Positions 56,084 through 63,827 of a stretch of 64,000 bases of DNA are shown here, piece by piece; position 1 is the stretch's first letter, and the number at the start of each line of letters is the position of its first letter. Origin of the DNA: Hydrotalea sandarakina (GTDB lineage Bacteria; Bacteroidota; Bacteroidia; Chitinophagales; Chitinophagaceae); assembly GCF_003254115.1 (NCBI RefSeq), contig NZ_QKZV01000006.1, positions 164,570 to 228,569 on the forward strand. The letters are read 5' to 3'. Position numbers and translations under genes: made by a program. Below the pieces are notes generated by a model that did not search any database, was not told where the DNA came from, and was given only the letters and a program-made list of their open reading frames with translations.

Positions 56084-56758
56084 TTAAAGAATAAAGTGAA
56101 AACCAACACCTATAAATGTCAAACCATTGCCTGAAGAGTTTAAACTTGAATTAAATAAAAATTGTCTTTGTTTTGTTTGTTGAGTTGAAGTTTCGTCTTT
56201 AGTTACAATATATTGAATTGTTACAATATTGGGAATAATAATTTCTAAATGTAGTTTATTTAAAACTTTGTAAGAAAGTCCGGGTGTCAAAAATAGTTGC
56301 CCACCTAACTGTTTAATTGTTTCCAATTTTGCCCCCATGGTATCAGTATTTGTTTGCTTTGCATTTATGTAAGATGCGCCAAGTTCTGTAAAAAAATAAA
56401 AGTCAGTAGCCAATTTTTTATACTTCCTATAAAATATACCAAAGTTGTACTGGTATATTTTTAGATTAATATAATTTGTTCCGTAATAAAAATTATCAGC
56501 TTGGGATGGGGAGTAGGTTAAATTTAAACCATACACAGAATTTTCCTTCAAAGCTTTTCCTATTGATATATTAAATGCAGCAGTTTTCTTTTTTTCATTT
56601 GGATGGATACCAGCATAGTCGATGTACGAATTGTAATAGCCAACTTGCCCACCTAACAAAACAGATTTTATTGAAATTTGTCCTAATGTAAATTTTGAAA
56701 ACGACAAAATAATTAAGAGCGTAATTAATGTTTTTTTAGTCATAATAGCAAGTCTCAT
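56084..56758 (-). CDS. Small outer-membrane beta-barrel-like protein
   Basis: The 224-residue protein has a signal peptide (cleavage near KFTLGQ) and alternating amphipathic beta-strands ending in aromatic residues (SVYGLNLTYSPSQ, INLKIYQYNFGIFYRK, LATDFYFFTELGASYINA). It finishes FIGVGFHFIL, an OMP-type C-terminus ending in a hydrophobic residue. This fits the outer-membrane protein beta-barrel (OMP_b-brl) class. Start at M6 (MTKKTLITLL, 56743) is the better signal peptide. Confidence 0.65.
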   Translation of the reverse strand: MRLAIMTKKTLITLLIILSFSKFTLGQISIKSVLLGGQVGYYNSYIDYAGIHPNEKKKTAAFNISIGKALKENSVYGLNLTYSPSQADNFYYGTNYINLKIYQYNFGIFYRKYKKLATDFYFFTELGASYINAKQTNTDTMGAKLETIKQLGGQLFLTPGLSYKVLNKLHLEIIIPNIVTIQYIVTKDETSTQQTKQRQFLFNSSLNSSGNGLTFIGVGFHFIL

Positions 56759-57054
56759 TATAAATTTAATATAATAGTATAATAAAGGGTGTTTTGAGTT
56801 GCTGATAGCGAATTAGGCTTTGTGTAAGTTGGGAATTAGCAATACCTCAGGCTAAACCTGAAATTTAATATTTGCAAAATTGATGATGTTTTATTCATAA
56901 GCCAAATGTATAAAGTCCTGGTGAAACTAATGTGTAATTACTAACTTAAGTTAATATTTACAATCTCATGCACGAATTGCAAGAAATGGAATATTGTATT
57001 TTTATTTTATGTGCAAATCACATCTTAAATTAATATTTTTATGTTAATACTCAT
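56759..57054. other. 300-bp gap without a gene
   Basis: No frame accepted on either strand. Coding-strand CGCTATCAGCAACTC at about 56795-56812 recalls an element end, but no partner arm was found. Confidence 0.35.
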
Positions 57055-58017
57055 TTATTGAAACGTAACACTTGTCGCATTAATCACTTTCACTTCTTTT
57101 GTTTTAAATACAACATCTGATTTCTGAGAAATAATCCAATTCGTTGTAGTTGTAAATGAAGTTTCAGTTTTTTCACTCAAAAAAATGTCATCAGTAGTTA
57201 GGTCATTCATGTTTTTGTACTTCTTCTTTATCTGTTCTAATAAAAATTCTTTATCATAATCTATATCAGTGTTAACAATCAAATTATCATCATTTTTTTT
57301 TGAACTGGTTGTAATCACAGCAGGCATTTCAATATCACCAAATTCACTCATTGCATTTACATCATACACCATTACATTTTGAGAAACTGATGAGTTGTAA
57401 GGAAAAGTTAAAGAGTATGCCCCCATTACATAGTTGTATTCATTAATAATTGTTTCTAAAATCTTTGGCTCGTTTGTTTTGAAATTACTGACTAATTTTT
57501 GTTTCATACTATCAATTTGAATGCTTGTCTTTCCAATCTTTTGTCCAAATTCATCAATTATTGTTGATGTAACTTTTTCAATCAATTCCAATAATTTATC
57601 ACTGTTTTTTACTTTAAAAGCTTGTCCTGTATTCTTGTCAACTAACAATTCATATTGAAAATATTTTGTTTCTTTTTCTATATTTTTAAAAATCTTGGTA
57701 AAGATATTGACAGCTGAATCAACTTTAGTAATAGCAGTATTCGTTTTAATATCTAAAGTGTTTGGCTCACTATAGTATAGTATTGTATAATTTTTAGTGG
57801 TGTCAGTAACTTTCATGTAATAGTCTGCCTTTGCTTCAGTATTATTAAAAAGACTGTCTTTTATAAACACTTTACTATAAGATTCTGCATGAATCTTTTT
57901 AACATCACCTAATTTCCATTTAGGCTTTATTTGGTGTAGTGCTTTACTAGACTGGCTAAAACTAATATTGCAAAACAATAAAAAAATCGCAATTAAAAAA
58001 TATTTCATATTTATCAT
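57055..58017 (-). CDS. Secreted protein of unknown function
   Basis: The 320-residue protein has a signal peptide (M4 start MKYFLIAIFLLFCNISFSQ). The mature chain is charged, with regular alternating strands (HAESYSKVFIKDSLFNN, ADYYMKVTDTTKNYTILYYSE) and two helical parts (about 95-190). A DUF6263-like all-beta/alpha fold is possible. No catalytic motif was seen. It is a single-gene unit followed by a 174-bp spacer holding a palindromic element. Confidence 0.6.
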   Translation of the reverse strand: MINMKYFLIAIFLLFCNISFSQSSKALHQIKPKWKLGDVKKIHAESYSKVFIKDSLFNNTEAKADYYMKVTDTTKNYTILYYSEPNTLDIKTNTAITKVDSAVNIFTKIFKNIEKETKYFQYELLVDKNTGQAFKVKNSDKLLELIEKVTSTIIDEFGQKIGKTSIQIDSMKQKLVSNFKTNEPKILETIINEYNYVMGAYSLTFPYNSSVSQNVMVYDVNAMSEFGDIEMPAVITTSSKKNDDNLIVNTDIDYDKEFLLEQIKKKYKNMNDLTTDDIFLSEKTETSFTTTTNWIISQKSDVVFKTKEVKVINATSVTFQ

Positions 58018-58055
58018 CTAATCATTTTTTTAAAGTTAGAGGTTTTATTAAATTA

Positions 58056-58187
58056 CTTGTAAGGTATTGTTTATTGGCGGTGGACATTTTTTAGCACATA
58101 GCTTTAATCGAATAACAAAAGTTGAATTTTGCACTTCTATTGACATGAAGCTGTTCAGCCCGCTTATTGTTAACAATGTTGTGTGCC
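58056..58187 (-). repeat. attC-like palindromic element
   Basis: Coding-strand start GGCACACAACATTGTTAACAA lies 4 bp after the stop of the M23 gene. The distal arm CCGCCAATAAACAATACC is an imperfect complement of TTGTTAACAATAAGCGGG near the start. Confidence 0.6.
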
Positions 58188-58191
58188 GTTT

Positions 58192-59160
58192 TTATTTAAT
58201 ATTTTTTATTTTATCTTTTTGAATAGGCGAATAATCATTTTTTGTTTGTCCATTTACTTGAATGATGTCGAAGTAGCATTTTACCCCTGTTGCTATATTT
58301 ATATCTTCAACGTTTTGAATGTGAAAATGTAAATGCGGCTCAGAAGAGTTTCCTGAATTTCCGCAAAGTCCAAGAAGTTGTCCTTGTGTAACTTTTTGTC
58401 CTTGCTTTACAACTATTGAGTGTTGTTTAAAATGTGCAAAAAACAAGTATTCATTATTAGCAGTTTTTATGATTACAGTATTTCCCGGAACATAAATTGG
58501 GTTTAATGTTCCGGGCATATTGTCTTTAACTCCATCAACAACCAAAACAACTTCACCATTGCAAGGTGCAATTACTTCTTTACCAAAAGCATAATAATCT
58601 TCATTGGTTTTTCCATTAGTTTTAAATGACTTTCCTTTTTCGTCAGTAATAATAAAGTCAAAGGCATTTCTTTGTGCTTCGTTATCTACGTGATAATTTA
58701 GCTCTTTAGTATCGCCACCCCAAACTACTATCCATTCTTCATTGAAAGGTAGTATAAGCTTGGTGATATTCCTTTGAAGTTTTGGAAGATTATCGGCTTT
58801 GAACAACTTAATAAACAAACCATTGATTTTAGAATTATTGTCAATAGAAATATTTACTGCAAATAATCCTCTTTCAAAAGTTGTCTTATAAGAAGCATAA
58901 GTTTGTTCATATTTTACAAACTCACGTTTAGTTATTTTTCCTGCTTGAAGCTTTAATCCACTTAAAAAATCTTTTGTTTTGTCAAGCGGTAATGCAGTTT
59001 GCATTTCTGATGAAAAGTTTGCGAAAATTGCTTCAAAGTTGCCAGAATTATAGTCTGCTTCAAAGTTGTCTGCAACAGTTTTATATGTTACTGTCTCTTT
59101 CTGACCGAATGTGAAATTTGTCAAGAGTATAAAGATTAAAATTGTCAATATTCTTTTCAT
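58192..59160 (-). CDS. M23 family metallopeptidase with N-terminal DUF3887 domain
   Basis: The 322-residue exported protein has a signal peptide (1-20, FTFGQ). A DUF3887-type domain (about 28-115, NFEADYNSGNFEAIFANFSSEMQ) precedes a LytM/M23 endopeptidase domain (about 180-310). Zinc/catalytic features are QRNAFDF, AHFKQHS and HLHFH. The usual HxxxD is seen only as NAFD, with a nearby YH as possible substitute ligand. It would cut peptidoglycan cross-links or be a degenerate binder. It is a cassette-like unit. Confidence 0.88.
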   Translation of the reverse strand: MKRILTILIFILLTNFTFGQKETVTYKTVADNFEADYNSGNFEAIFANFSSEMQTALPLDKTKDFLSGLKLQAGKITKREFVKYEQTYASYKTTFERGLFAVNISIDNNSKINGLFIKLFKADNLPKLQRNITKLILPFNEEWIVVWGGDTKELNYHVDNEAQRNAFDFIITDEKGKSFKTNGKTNEDYYAFGKEVIAPCNGEVVLVVDGVKDNMPGTLNPIYVPGNTVIIKTANNEYLFFAHFKQHSIVVKQGQKVTQGQLLGLCGNSGNSSEPHLHFHIQNVEDINIATGVKCYFDIIQVNGQTKNDYSPIQKDKIKNIK

Positions 59161-59192
59161 AAAATTTTGTGCTTCTGTCTAACATTAAAATG

Positions 59193-59397
59193 ACACTCAA
59201 CGAGTAGGACTTGCTGCTGAGCTGGTATTCATTGCTTGTCCAGCTTAGAGCCAAAGCCGAATATAATCAATGATTACTAAGTTAACTACTAAAGCTGAAT
59301 AATGAATGTCAAGCCGAAACTGAAACTGATAAAGAACTGCAGCTGATTGTCACTAGGTCATCCAGCAAGACAGTAAACCGATTGTTGTGCGTTAGCC
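59193..59397 (-). repeat. attC-like palindromic element (long)
   Basis: It begins 1 bp after the stop of the 59399 gene. Coding strand: GGCTAACGCACAACAATCGG ... distal CGTTGAGTG. The proximal CTTGCTGGATGACC and distal CTTGCTGCTGAGCTGG (reverse complement) arms match, as do the CAAC/GTTG ends. Confidence 0.65.
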
Positions 59398-59398
59398 T

Positions 59399-60010
59399 TT
59401 ACAACACTAAGTAATCTATCTTTTTAATCCTTGTCCAACCTTTCCCCTTTAAGTTCTGATAAATTAAAAAAGTGTGTCCAAAATAGGCAAATCTCAGTTC
59501 CTTTGTGTCTTTGTCTTTTTTAAAAGTAGTAATATCAAGAAATGCAAATTCATTGTCTGTGGTAAAGATTGGGTCAGTCACAGAAAAGAAAAAGCCATTC
59601 TTTGCCTTTTCATATGATTTAATCAGCTTGAATACTTTAAATGTATCAACAAGTAATCTTGGCTTTATTGATTTCGAAAATAGGTATAATTGCTGTCTTT
59701 CACTATCATTGAAGAGCTTGTTAACTGCTGTATCCTTGAATATGTAGCAGTAAGTATAAGGCGAATGTTCGTCACCTTCCAACTCCTTTCTCACAGCCTC
59801 GGATGACAGGTCTTGGTCAATATGAAAGCGGCAAGTATTCCATGTGTCAGTTTTGTTCATTACATAGAAAACAGTTGGCATTTTGTTTTCTAACAGCGTC
59901 GTTATGTCGAAATTAGACTTGTCATTGAAGACAAGCTTGATTAAGCCATTATCTTGGGAAAATGACTGTGTCCAAAAAAACAAAAGTGTTATGGATTTTA
60001 GAAGTCGCAT
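59399..60010 (-). CDS. Secreted protein of unknown function
   Basis: About 203 residues from ATG 60010 (MRLLKSITLLFFWTQSFSQ, a clean signal peptide). The open frame extends to 60130, but those 40 codons lie inside the palindromic element and are not family-like. The mature part (LVFNDKSNFDITTLLENKMPTVFYVMNKTDTWNTCRFHID) has no recognised domain. It is a cassette-like single gene. Confidence 0.6.
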   Translation of the reverse strand: MRLLKSITLLFFWTQSFSQDNGLIKLVFNDKSNFDITTLLENKMPTVFYVMNKTDTWNTCRFHIDQDLSSEAVRKELEGDEHSPYTYCYIFKDTAVNKLFNDSERQQLYLFSKSIKPRLLVDTFKVFKLIKSYEKAKNGFFFSVTDPIFTTDNEFAFLDITTFKKDKDTKELRFAYFGHTFLIYQNLKGKGWTRIKKIDYLVL

Positions 60011-60020
60011 AGATGGTGAT

Positions 60021-60153
60021 GCACAACGGTTTGTCACTTGCAGCAATGTGGGGTTTAGAAACATTAAATTGTTAACCTGCATCGATACTAAATAAAAGCA
60101 CAAACTTTCAATTTTGCACGTCAGCACCAATTAAGGTAAGCGGCTGTTAGCAG
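60021..60153 (-). repeat. attC-like palindromic element
   Basis: Coding strand: CTGCTAACAGCCGCTTACC, 8 bp after the GNAT gene stop, to AACCGTTGTGC. Its centre (60097-60115) contains the 19-bp string shared with 52580-52598. Its middle resembles that of the 60655-60792 element. Confidence 0.65.
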
Positions 60154-60161
60154 ATTGGCTT

Positions 60162-60617
60162 TTATTTTTTAAGTTCCATTCGTAATAATGGATAATTTTT
60201 CCCTTGTTCGTCTTTGGCTGTTCGTTCGTATGTCTTAAAACCAAATTTTGAATAAAACTTTACAGCATTTGTGTTCTGTTCGTTTACGTCAACTTTGTTT
60301 GCGTTTAGGTAGTGAATTGCAAAGTTTAATAATTTCTTCCCAAGTCCTTTTCCTATTTGCTCTGGCGACAAAAATAACATTTCAATTTTTTGGTTTGCTA
60401 TTCCTAAAAATCCAATTACATTATTTCTTTCAAGTAAGCAATAAACATCAAATGCGCTAAAATCAATGGCAGTAACAATTTCTTTTATTTCGTGAAAGTC
60501 GGTCGCAGATAAAAAGTGGTGTGTTTCTAAAACAGATTTTTCCCAAACGTCTAACAACTGTACACGATATTTTTCGGAATATTTTACTATTTCAATTGTC
60601 TGTTGCATTATCGTCAT
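60162..60617 (-). CDS. GNAT family N-acetyltransferase
   Basis: The 151-residue acyltransferase has GNAT motif A as EMLFLSPEQIGKGLGKKLLNFAI (Q/RxxGxG/A as IGKGLG), motif B VDVNEQNTNAVKFYSKFGF, and ending PLLRMEL. N-terminal residues WEKSVLETHHFLSATDF match the YjaB/'putative acetyltransferase' subgroup. Substrate unknown. GNATs are among the most frequent integron cassette products. Start ATG 60617 or 60608 (MQQTIEIV). Confidence 0.9.
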   Translation of the reverse strand: MTIMQQTIEIVKYSEKYRVQLLDVWEKSVLETHHFLSATDFHEIKEIVTAIDFSAFDVYCLLERNNVIGFLGIANQKIEMLFLSPEQIGKGLGKKLLNFAIHYLNANKVDVNEQNTNAVKFYSKFGFKTYERTAKDEQGKNYPLLRMELKK

Positions 60618-60654
60618 TTCTTATTGAAATTCTGGTTGATTTCTGTTGTCCTAA

Positions 60655-60792
60655 GCTAACTGCTAGCGTTCAGGTTTTTCGTTCGGGCGGGTTTAGAAGC
60701 ACAAATCTGTTAATCAGCACTGAACTTGAATAGAAGCACAAAGCTTCATGTTTACACGTCGCCCCGCCTGAGGCAAAACCCATGTTAGCAGC
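60655..60792 (-). repeat. attC-like palindromic element (best example)
   Basis: Coding strand: GCTGCTAACATGGGTTTTGCC, 2 bp after the DUF5655 gene stop, to GCTAGCAGTTAGC. Proximal arm GGGTTTTGCCTCAGGCGGGG pairs imperfectly with distal CCCGCCCGAACGAAAAACC. Ends are CTGCTAAC and (GCTAGCAG) GTTAGC. The arrangement matches integron attC folding. Confidence 0.7.
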
Positions 60793-60794
60793 CG

Positions 60795-61712
60795 CTATTT
60801 TTTATTTCGTTTTAACGATTGTCTTATTAAGCTTAAAATGTATTCTAAGTTGTCGTCAGAGTTTACTTGCAGCTCATAGTCGCCATTTCCCCAATGACCT
60901 GTTTGTGAAACATCTCTACAAATTCCTTTCGGATCATCGAGATGCCCACGTTCCAAATTAAGCCACATTTTAAGTCCATTTTTCTGCAAACGAATGTCTA
61001 CCACATTTGTACTAGCCACAAAAGCTATATAAAGTTTTTTTGGCTTAACTTCTAAACTGTCAAGATTAAGAATTGCGTTTTTAAATTTCTCGTATAGCTC
61101 CTTAATTTCGTCTGGCATTCCCTCAAGGTGTTCTTCTTCTGTAAATACCTTTATTTCTTGTGTAACTTTTTCAATGGCATCGTCTTTTCGACTGATTGTC
61201 TTAACGCTTTCTTGTGACCCTGATGTTTGAATTTGATTGTAGCTAATTGTCTTGTTTTCGTATCGTTTTACTTCCCAAAGCTCAATTGGCAAATCTTTGA
61301 AGTTTATTGCTTCTTTTTGATATGTCGTAAAACTTGGTGATATAAAAATAACTCGCGATTGCGACCAGTCAACATCATCGCGTTTCAATGTACTATTATT
61401 GTTTTCGTTGTATTCAAGAATAAAGTCAGCTTTATTATTAAGCATTAGCGACAAATAAGCATAGCCTTGATCAATGACACTAAAATTTTTGTCCCGTTTA
61501 TATTCAATAATTACAAAGCTAGACGTGTCTTTGTCAAACGCTAAAGTGTCAATGCGAAAATTGCCAAGCGAAAATTCAGAGCGCACAAAGTCTAGTCCGA
61601 AAATAGTCGTCAAATTTTGTTCTGTTATGGTCTGAATTTCCTTTTCAAGTTTGAAGGGCAGTTCTTTAATATGGCAAAGCTGATCTTTATTGTCTATGTT
61701 AAATAATACCAT
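60795..61712 (-). CDS. DUF5655 protein with N-terminal PD-(D/E)XK nuclease-like domain
   Basis: Of 305 residues. N-terminal residues 40-72 show a nuclease-like core: Asp55 (FRIDTLAF) and Glu70-x-Lys72 (IIEYKR), i.e. the D...ExK active-site arrangement. A central linker of about 40 charged residues follows, then DUF5655 (from about 195, KLYIAFVASTNVVDIRLQKNGLKMWLNLERGHLDDPKG). DUF5655 proteins are predicted transport/defence-associated and poorly characterised. Cassette-like single gene. Confidence 0.82.
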   Translation of the reverse strand: MVLFNIDNKDQLCHIKELPFKLEKEIQTITEQNLTTIFGLDFVRSEFSLGNFRIDTLAFDKDTSSFVIIEYKRDKNFSVIDQGYAYLSLMLNNKADFILEYNENNNSTLKRDDVDWSQSRVIFISPSFTTYQKEAINFKDLPIELWEVKRYENKTISYNQIQTSGSQESVKTISRKDDAIEKVTQEIKVFTEEEHLEGMPDEIKELYEKFKNAILNLDSLEVKPKKLYIAFVASTNVVDIRLQKNGLKMWLNLERGHLDDPKGICRDVSQTGHWGNGDYELQVNSDDNLEYILSLIRQSLKRNKK

Positions 61713-61754
61713 TGTATTTTATTGTCGTTGTCTTATAGTTATGCTGTTTATAGT

Positions 61755-61894
61755 GGCTGCTTACGTTCGAGGCTTGGCGAAGAACTGAAAATGAAACTCG
61801 TCAAGCTGAAATATAGAACTAAAGATAATTAGAATTATAAATGTTCTGCACATGTGCATCAGCCAGTTTTTTCGCCAAGCCTTTTGTTATGCGC
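61755..61894 (-). repeat. attC-like palindromic element with 12-bp perfect arms
   Basis: Coding strand: GCGCATAACAAAAGGCTTGG ... CGAACGTAAGCAGCC. The arms TTCGCCAAGCCT (61871-61882) and AGGCTTGGCGAA (61770-61781) are perfectly complementary over 12 bp. GCATAAC and GTAAGCAG form the ends. It lies 66 bp after the stop of the 61961 gene. Confidence 0.7.
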
Positions 61895-61960
61895 GTTGAG
61901 TATTATTAAAACCTGTTTATTGTCTGTCCAGTCTGAACATGATACTTCTGTTACTCATTC

Positions 61961-62383
61961 TCAATGCAACATTTTATAATATCGTTGATTTTTTAGAACT
62001 TCACCAGTTTGCGGATCAATAGTATATAATAATTTTCCGTGCTGAAATAGTTTTTTCGGTCGAATATTGTAGCCGTTAAAATCACCCTTCAATTCTTCTG
62101 TCGCATAGTACAGAAAAACCGTATCATTGACAATCCTGTAAGTTCCCTTGCTGCTGTCTACAAACCTATAATTGTCAGCACTGATAACAATTGCACTTCC
62201 GTCCTTTCCTTTTGAGATAATTGATCCAATGTTGACTTTTGCATTGTAGTCAAATGTTGAGTCAGGCTTGAGAACAAATGTTATTCCCCGATATTTATTA
62301 TAATAGCTTTCAACATAGCTTTTCTGTCCAATGCATGTAAGATTTATTAAAAGAAACACAACAGTCAATTTTAATGAGTCCAT
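61961..62383 (-). CDS. Small secreted protein of unknown function
   Basis: About 140 residues from ATG 62383 (MDSLKLTVVFLLINLTCIGQ, signal peptide). The first ATG at 62398 lies inside the upstream palindromic element. The mature domain (YRGITFVLKPDSTFDYNAKVNIGS, SKGTYRIVNDTVFLYYATEEL) resembles small beta-barrel/lipocalin-like 'DUF' proteins of Bacteroidota that describe a temperature- or stress-type 'SKGTYRI.NDTV.L' pattern. It ends NQRYYKMLH. No function known. Confidence 0.6.
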   Translation of the reverse strand: MDSLKLTVVFLLINLTCIGQKSYVESYYNKYRGITFVLKPDSTFDYNAKVNIGSIISKGKDGSAIVISADNYRFVDSSKGTYRIVNDTVFLYYATEELKGDFNGYNIRPKKLFQHGKLLYTIDPQTGEVLKNQRYYKMLH

Positions 62384-62392
62384 ACAGTTTTG

Positions 62393-62527
62393 CACCAACG
62401 GTTTCAGGCTTTGCGTTCGGGCAGGTTTTTTAGTACTGCACTCGATACGAAGAACCGCACTTCAATTATACACAAAATAGTCAATAGAAGCACGTCACCC
62501 CCCCTGACGCAAAACCGATGTTGGCAG
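62393..62527 (-). repeat. attC-like palindromic element
   Basis: Coding strand: CTGCCAACATCGGTTTTGCG, 7 bp after the VOC gene stop, to CCGTTGGTG. GGTTTTGCGTCAGGGGGG pairs with CCTGCCCGAACGCAAAGCC. Ends are GCCAAC and GTTGGT. Confidence 0.68.
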
Positions 62528-62534
62528 TTAGTGC

Positions 62535-62945
62535 TTATTTTTTATTTTCAAATTTTTTAATTGCTTGTTCTGATACGGGTGTAAAAAAATTAACCAAATT
62601 ACCGTCAGGGTCACGGAATAAAAGCGATTTATTTCCCCAAGGCATTGTTGTAGGTTTCTGAACAATGTAAGGCTGTAAAAAATCAGCTAATCTTTCATAG
62701 TCTTTTTCTACGTCTTCCACCAAAAATTCAATAATGGCACTGCGGTTTTGTGAAGCCTGTGCAACACTCTCCCCACCGAAAAACTGCAATGTTTTCGTGC
62801 TCCCAATCGCTAAGGTTGCTGTATTTGTTTGTAGTTCGGCAAAGTCAGGTGTATATTGTGCTACCGAAACACCTGTTATTTGCTCGTAAAATTTTACCAA
62901 GCTGTTTATGTCGGCTGTAATGATGCGAATTGATACTAAATTCAT
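62535..62945 (-). CDS. VOC family (glyoxalase/bleomycin-resistance-like) protein
   Basis: The 136-residue vicinal-oxygen-chelate domain has two beta-alpha-beta-beta-beta repeats: SIRIITADINSLVKFYEQITGVSV...ATLAIGS, then AIIEFLVEDVEKDYERLADFLQPYIVQKPTTMPWGNKSLLFRDPDGNLVNFF. The second repeat ends in the family-typical RDPDGN motif. Metal-binding residues are only partly kept. It is 39 bp from the YafY-like regulator upstream with no element between, so this pair forms one unit. Confidence 0.88.
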   Translation of the reverse strand: MNLVSIRIITADINSLVKFYEQITGVSVAQYTPDFAELQTNTATLAIGSTKTLQFFGGESVAQASQNRSAIIEFLVEDVEKDYERLADFLQPYIVQKPTTMPWGNKSLLFRDPDGNLVNFFTPVSEQAIKKFENKK

Positions 62946-62984
62946 TTTAAGTTTTTTAAATTATGGCACAAAACTAATTTCACG

Positions 62985-63743
62985 TTATGACAACAGTATG
63001 TCAGGGGTCTTAAACTTTTTTACTTTTTCCGCTAAATACTCTTGTAAGGTCATTTTGTGAGGCGTGAATTTTAATTCTGTTTGTTGAATTTTTAGTATTC
63101 TGTCCAACCGAAACATTCTGTAATCTTTTCTCAATCTGCAAAAGGCAATAAGTGTCCAATTTTCTTGTAAGCTGTAATACAATGCAAAAGGCTCTATCAG
63201 TCTTTCCGTTTTTTCGTTTCTTTCTTCGCTTTTATATCTAACATTAAGAACTTGAAAGTTTGTCAAAGCATTTTGAATTAGCATTAGTGAATTACTAGTA
63301 TTTATGTCTGATATTGCGGGACTAACAGCAACTCGTTTTGATAGTAATTCTGTTTTTTCTTTTGTGGAATATCGCAAAACTGCCTTTATTTTATTTATAG
63401 CTTCTGTATATTCCTTGATAAGCGAACTGTCTCTGTTTTTAAGTACTAATTGTTCTACTGTAATCAAGGCATTTGCTTCACTTTCCGAAAACATTATGGG
63501 TGGAATTTTGTAACCTTCCATTAAAGAATATCCTTTCCCTTCATCTGTCAAAATAGGCACTCCTGCTTGTTCCAATACTCTGATGTCTCTGTAAATGGTG
63601 CGAACACTAACCGAAAATTTGTCTGCTAATTCTGTTGCTGTCAAAAGTCGTTTCGTTTGCAACTGTGTGTATCGTCCTAAAAATAGTTGACAGTTTTTTT
63701 GATTTAATCCTACGACAGGTTTACGATTTGTTTTTAGTCCTGC
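62985..63743 (-). CDS. YafY/WYL-type HTH transcriptional regulator, N-terminus disturbed by an IS end
   Basis: An HTH_11 domain (LLTATELADKFSVSVRTIYRDIRVLEQAGVPILTDEGKGYSL) is followed by a WYL domain (ALYYSLQENWTLIAFCRLRKDYRMFRLDRI) and a short C-terminal end. The open frame runs back to 63851, overlapping the IS3 transposase stop. Residues before LFLGRYTQLQ do not look like this family. I take ATG 63743 as a nominal start, so the natural 5' end was probably replaced by insertion. It probably controls the adjacent VOC gene. Confidence 0.75.
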   Translation of the reverse strand, partial: AGLKTNRKPVVGLNQKNCQLFLGRYTQLQTKRLLTATELADKFSVSVRTIYRDIRVLEQAGVPILTDEGKGYSLMEGYKIPPIMFSESEANALITVEQLVLKNRDSSLIKEYTEAINKIKAVLRYSTKEKTELLSKRVAVSPAISDINTSNSLMLIQNALTNFQVLNVRYKSEERNEKTERLIEPFALYYSLQENWTLIAFCRLRKDYRMFRLDRILKIQQTELKFTPHKMTLQEYLAEKVKKFKTPDILLS

Positions 63744-63774
63744 CATTGGTTTACTATTCAAAGTTAAGGTTGCA

Positions 63775-63827
63775 GATGAAAAAAATATTTTATAGCCCAT
63801 CTCAGCTATAGAAATATTTTTTTCATC
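63775..63827. repeat. 22/23-bp inverted repeat at the transposase stop codon
   Basis: Arms 63775-63796 and 63805-63827 are complementary except for one bulged base, around an 8-base loop (CCATCTCA). They are A/T-rich (GATGAAAAAAATATTT). The right arm includes the stop codon of the IS3 transposase. Likely a terminator or part of the IS end. Confidence 0.6.
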
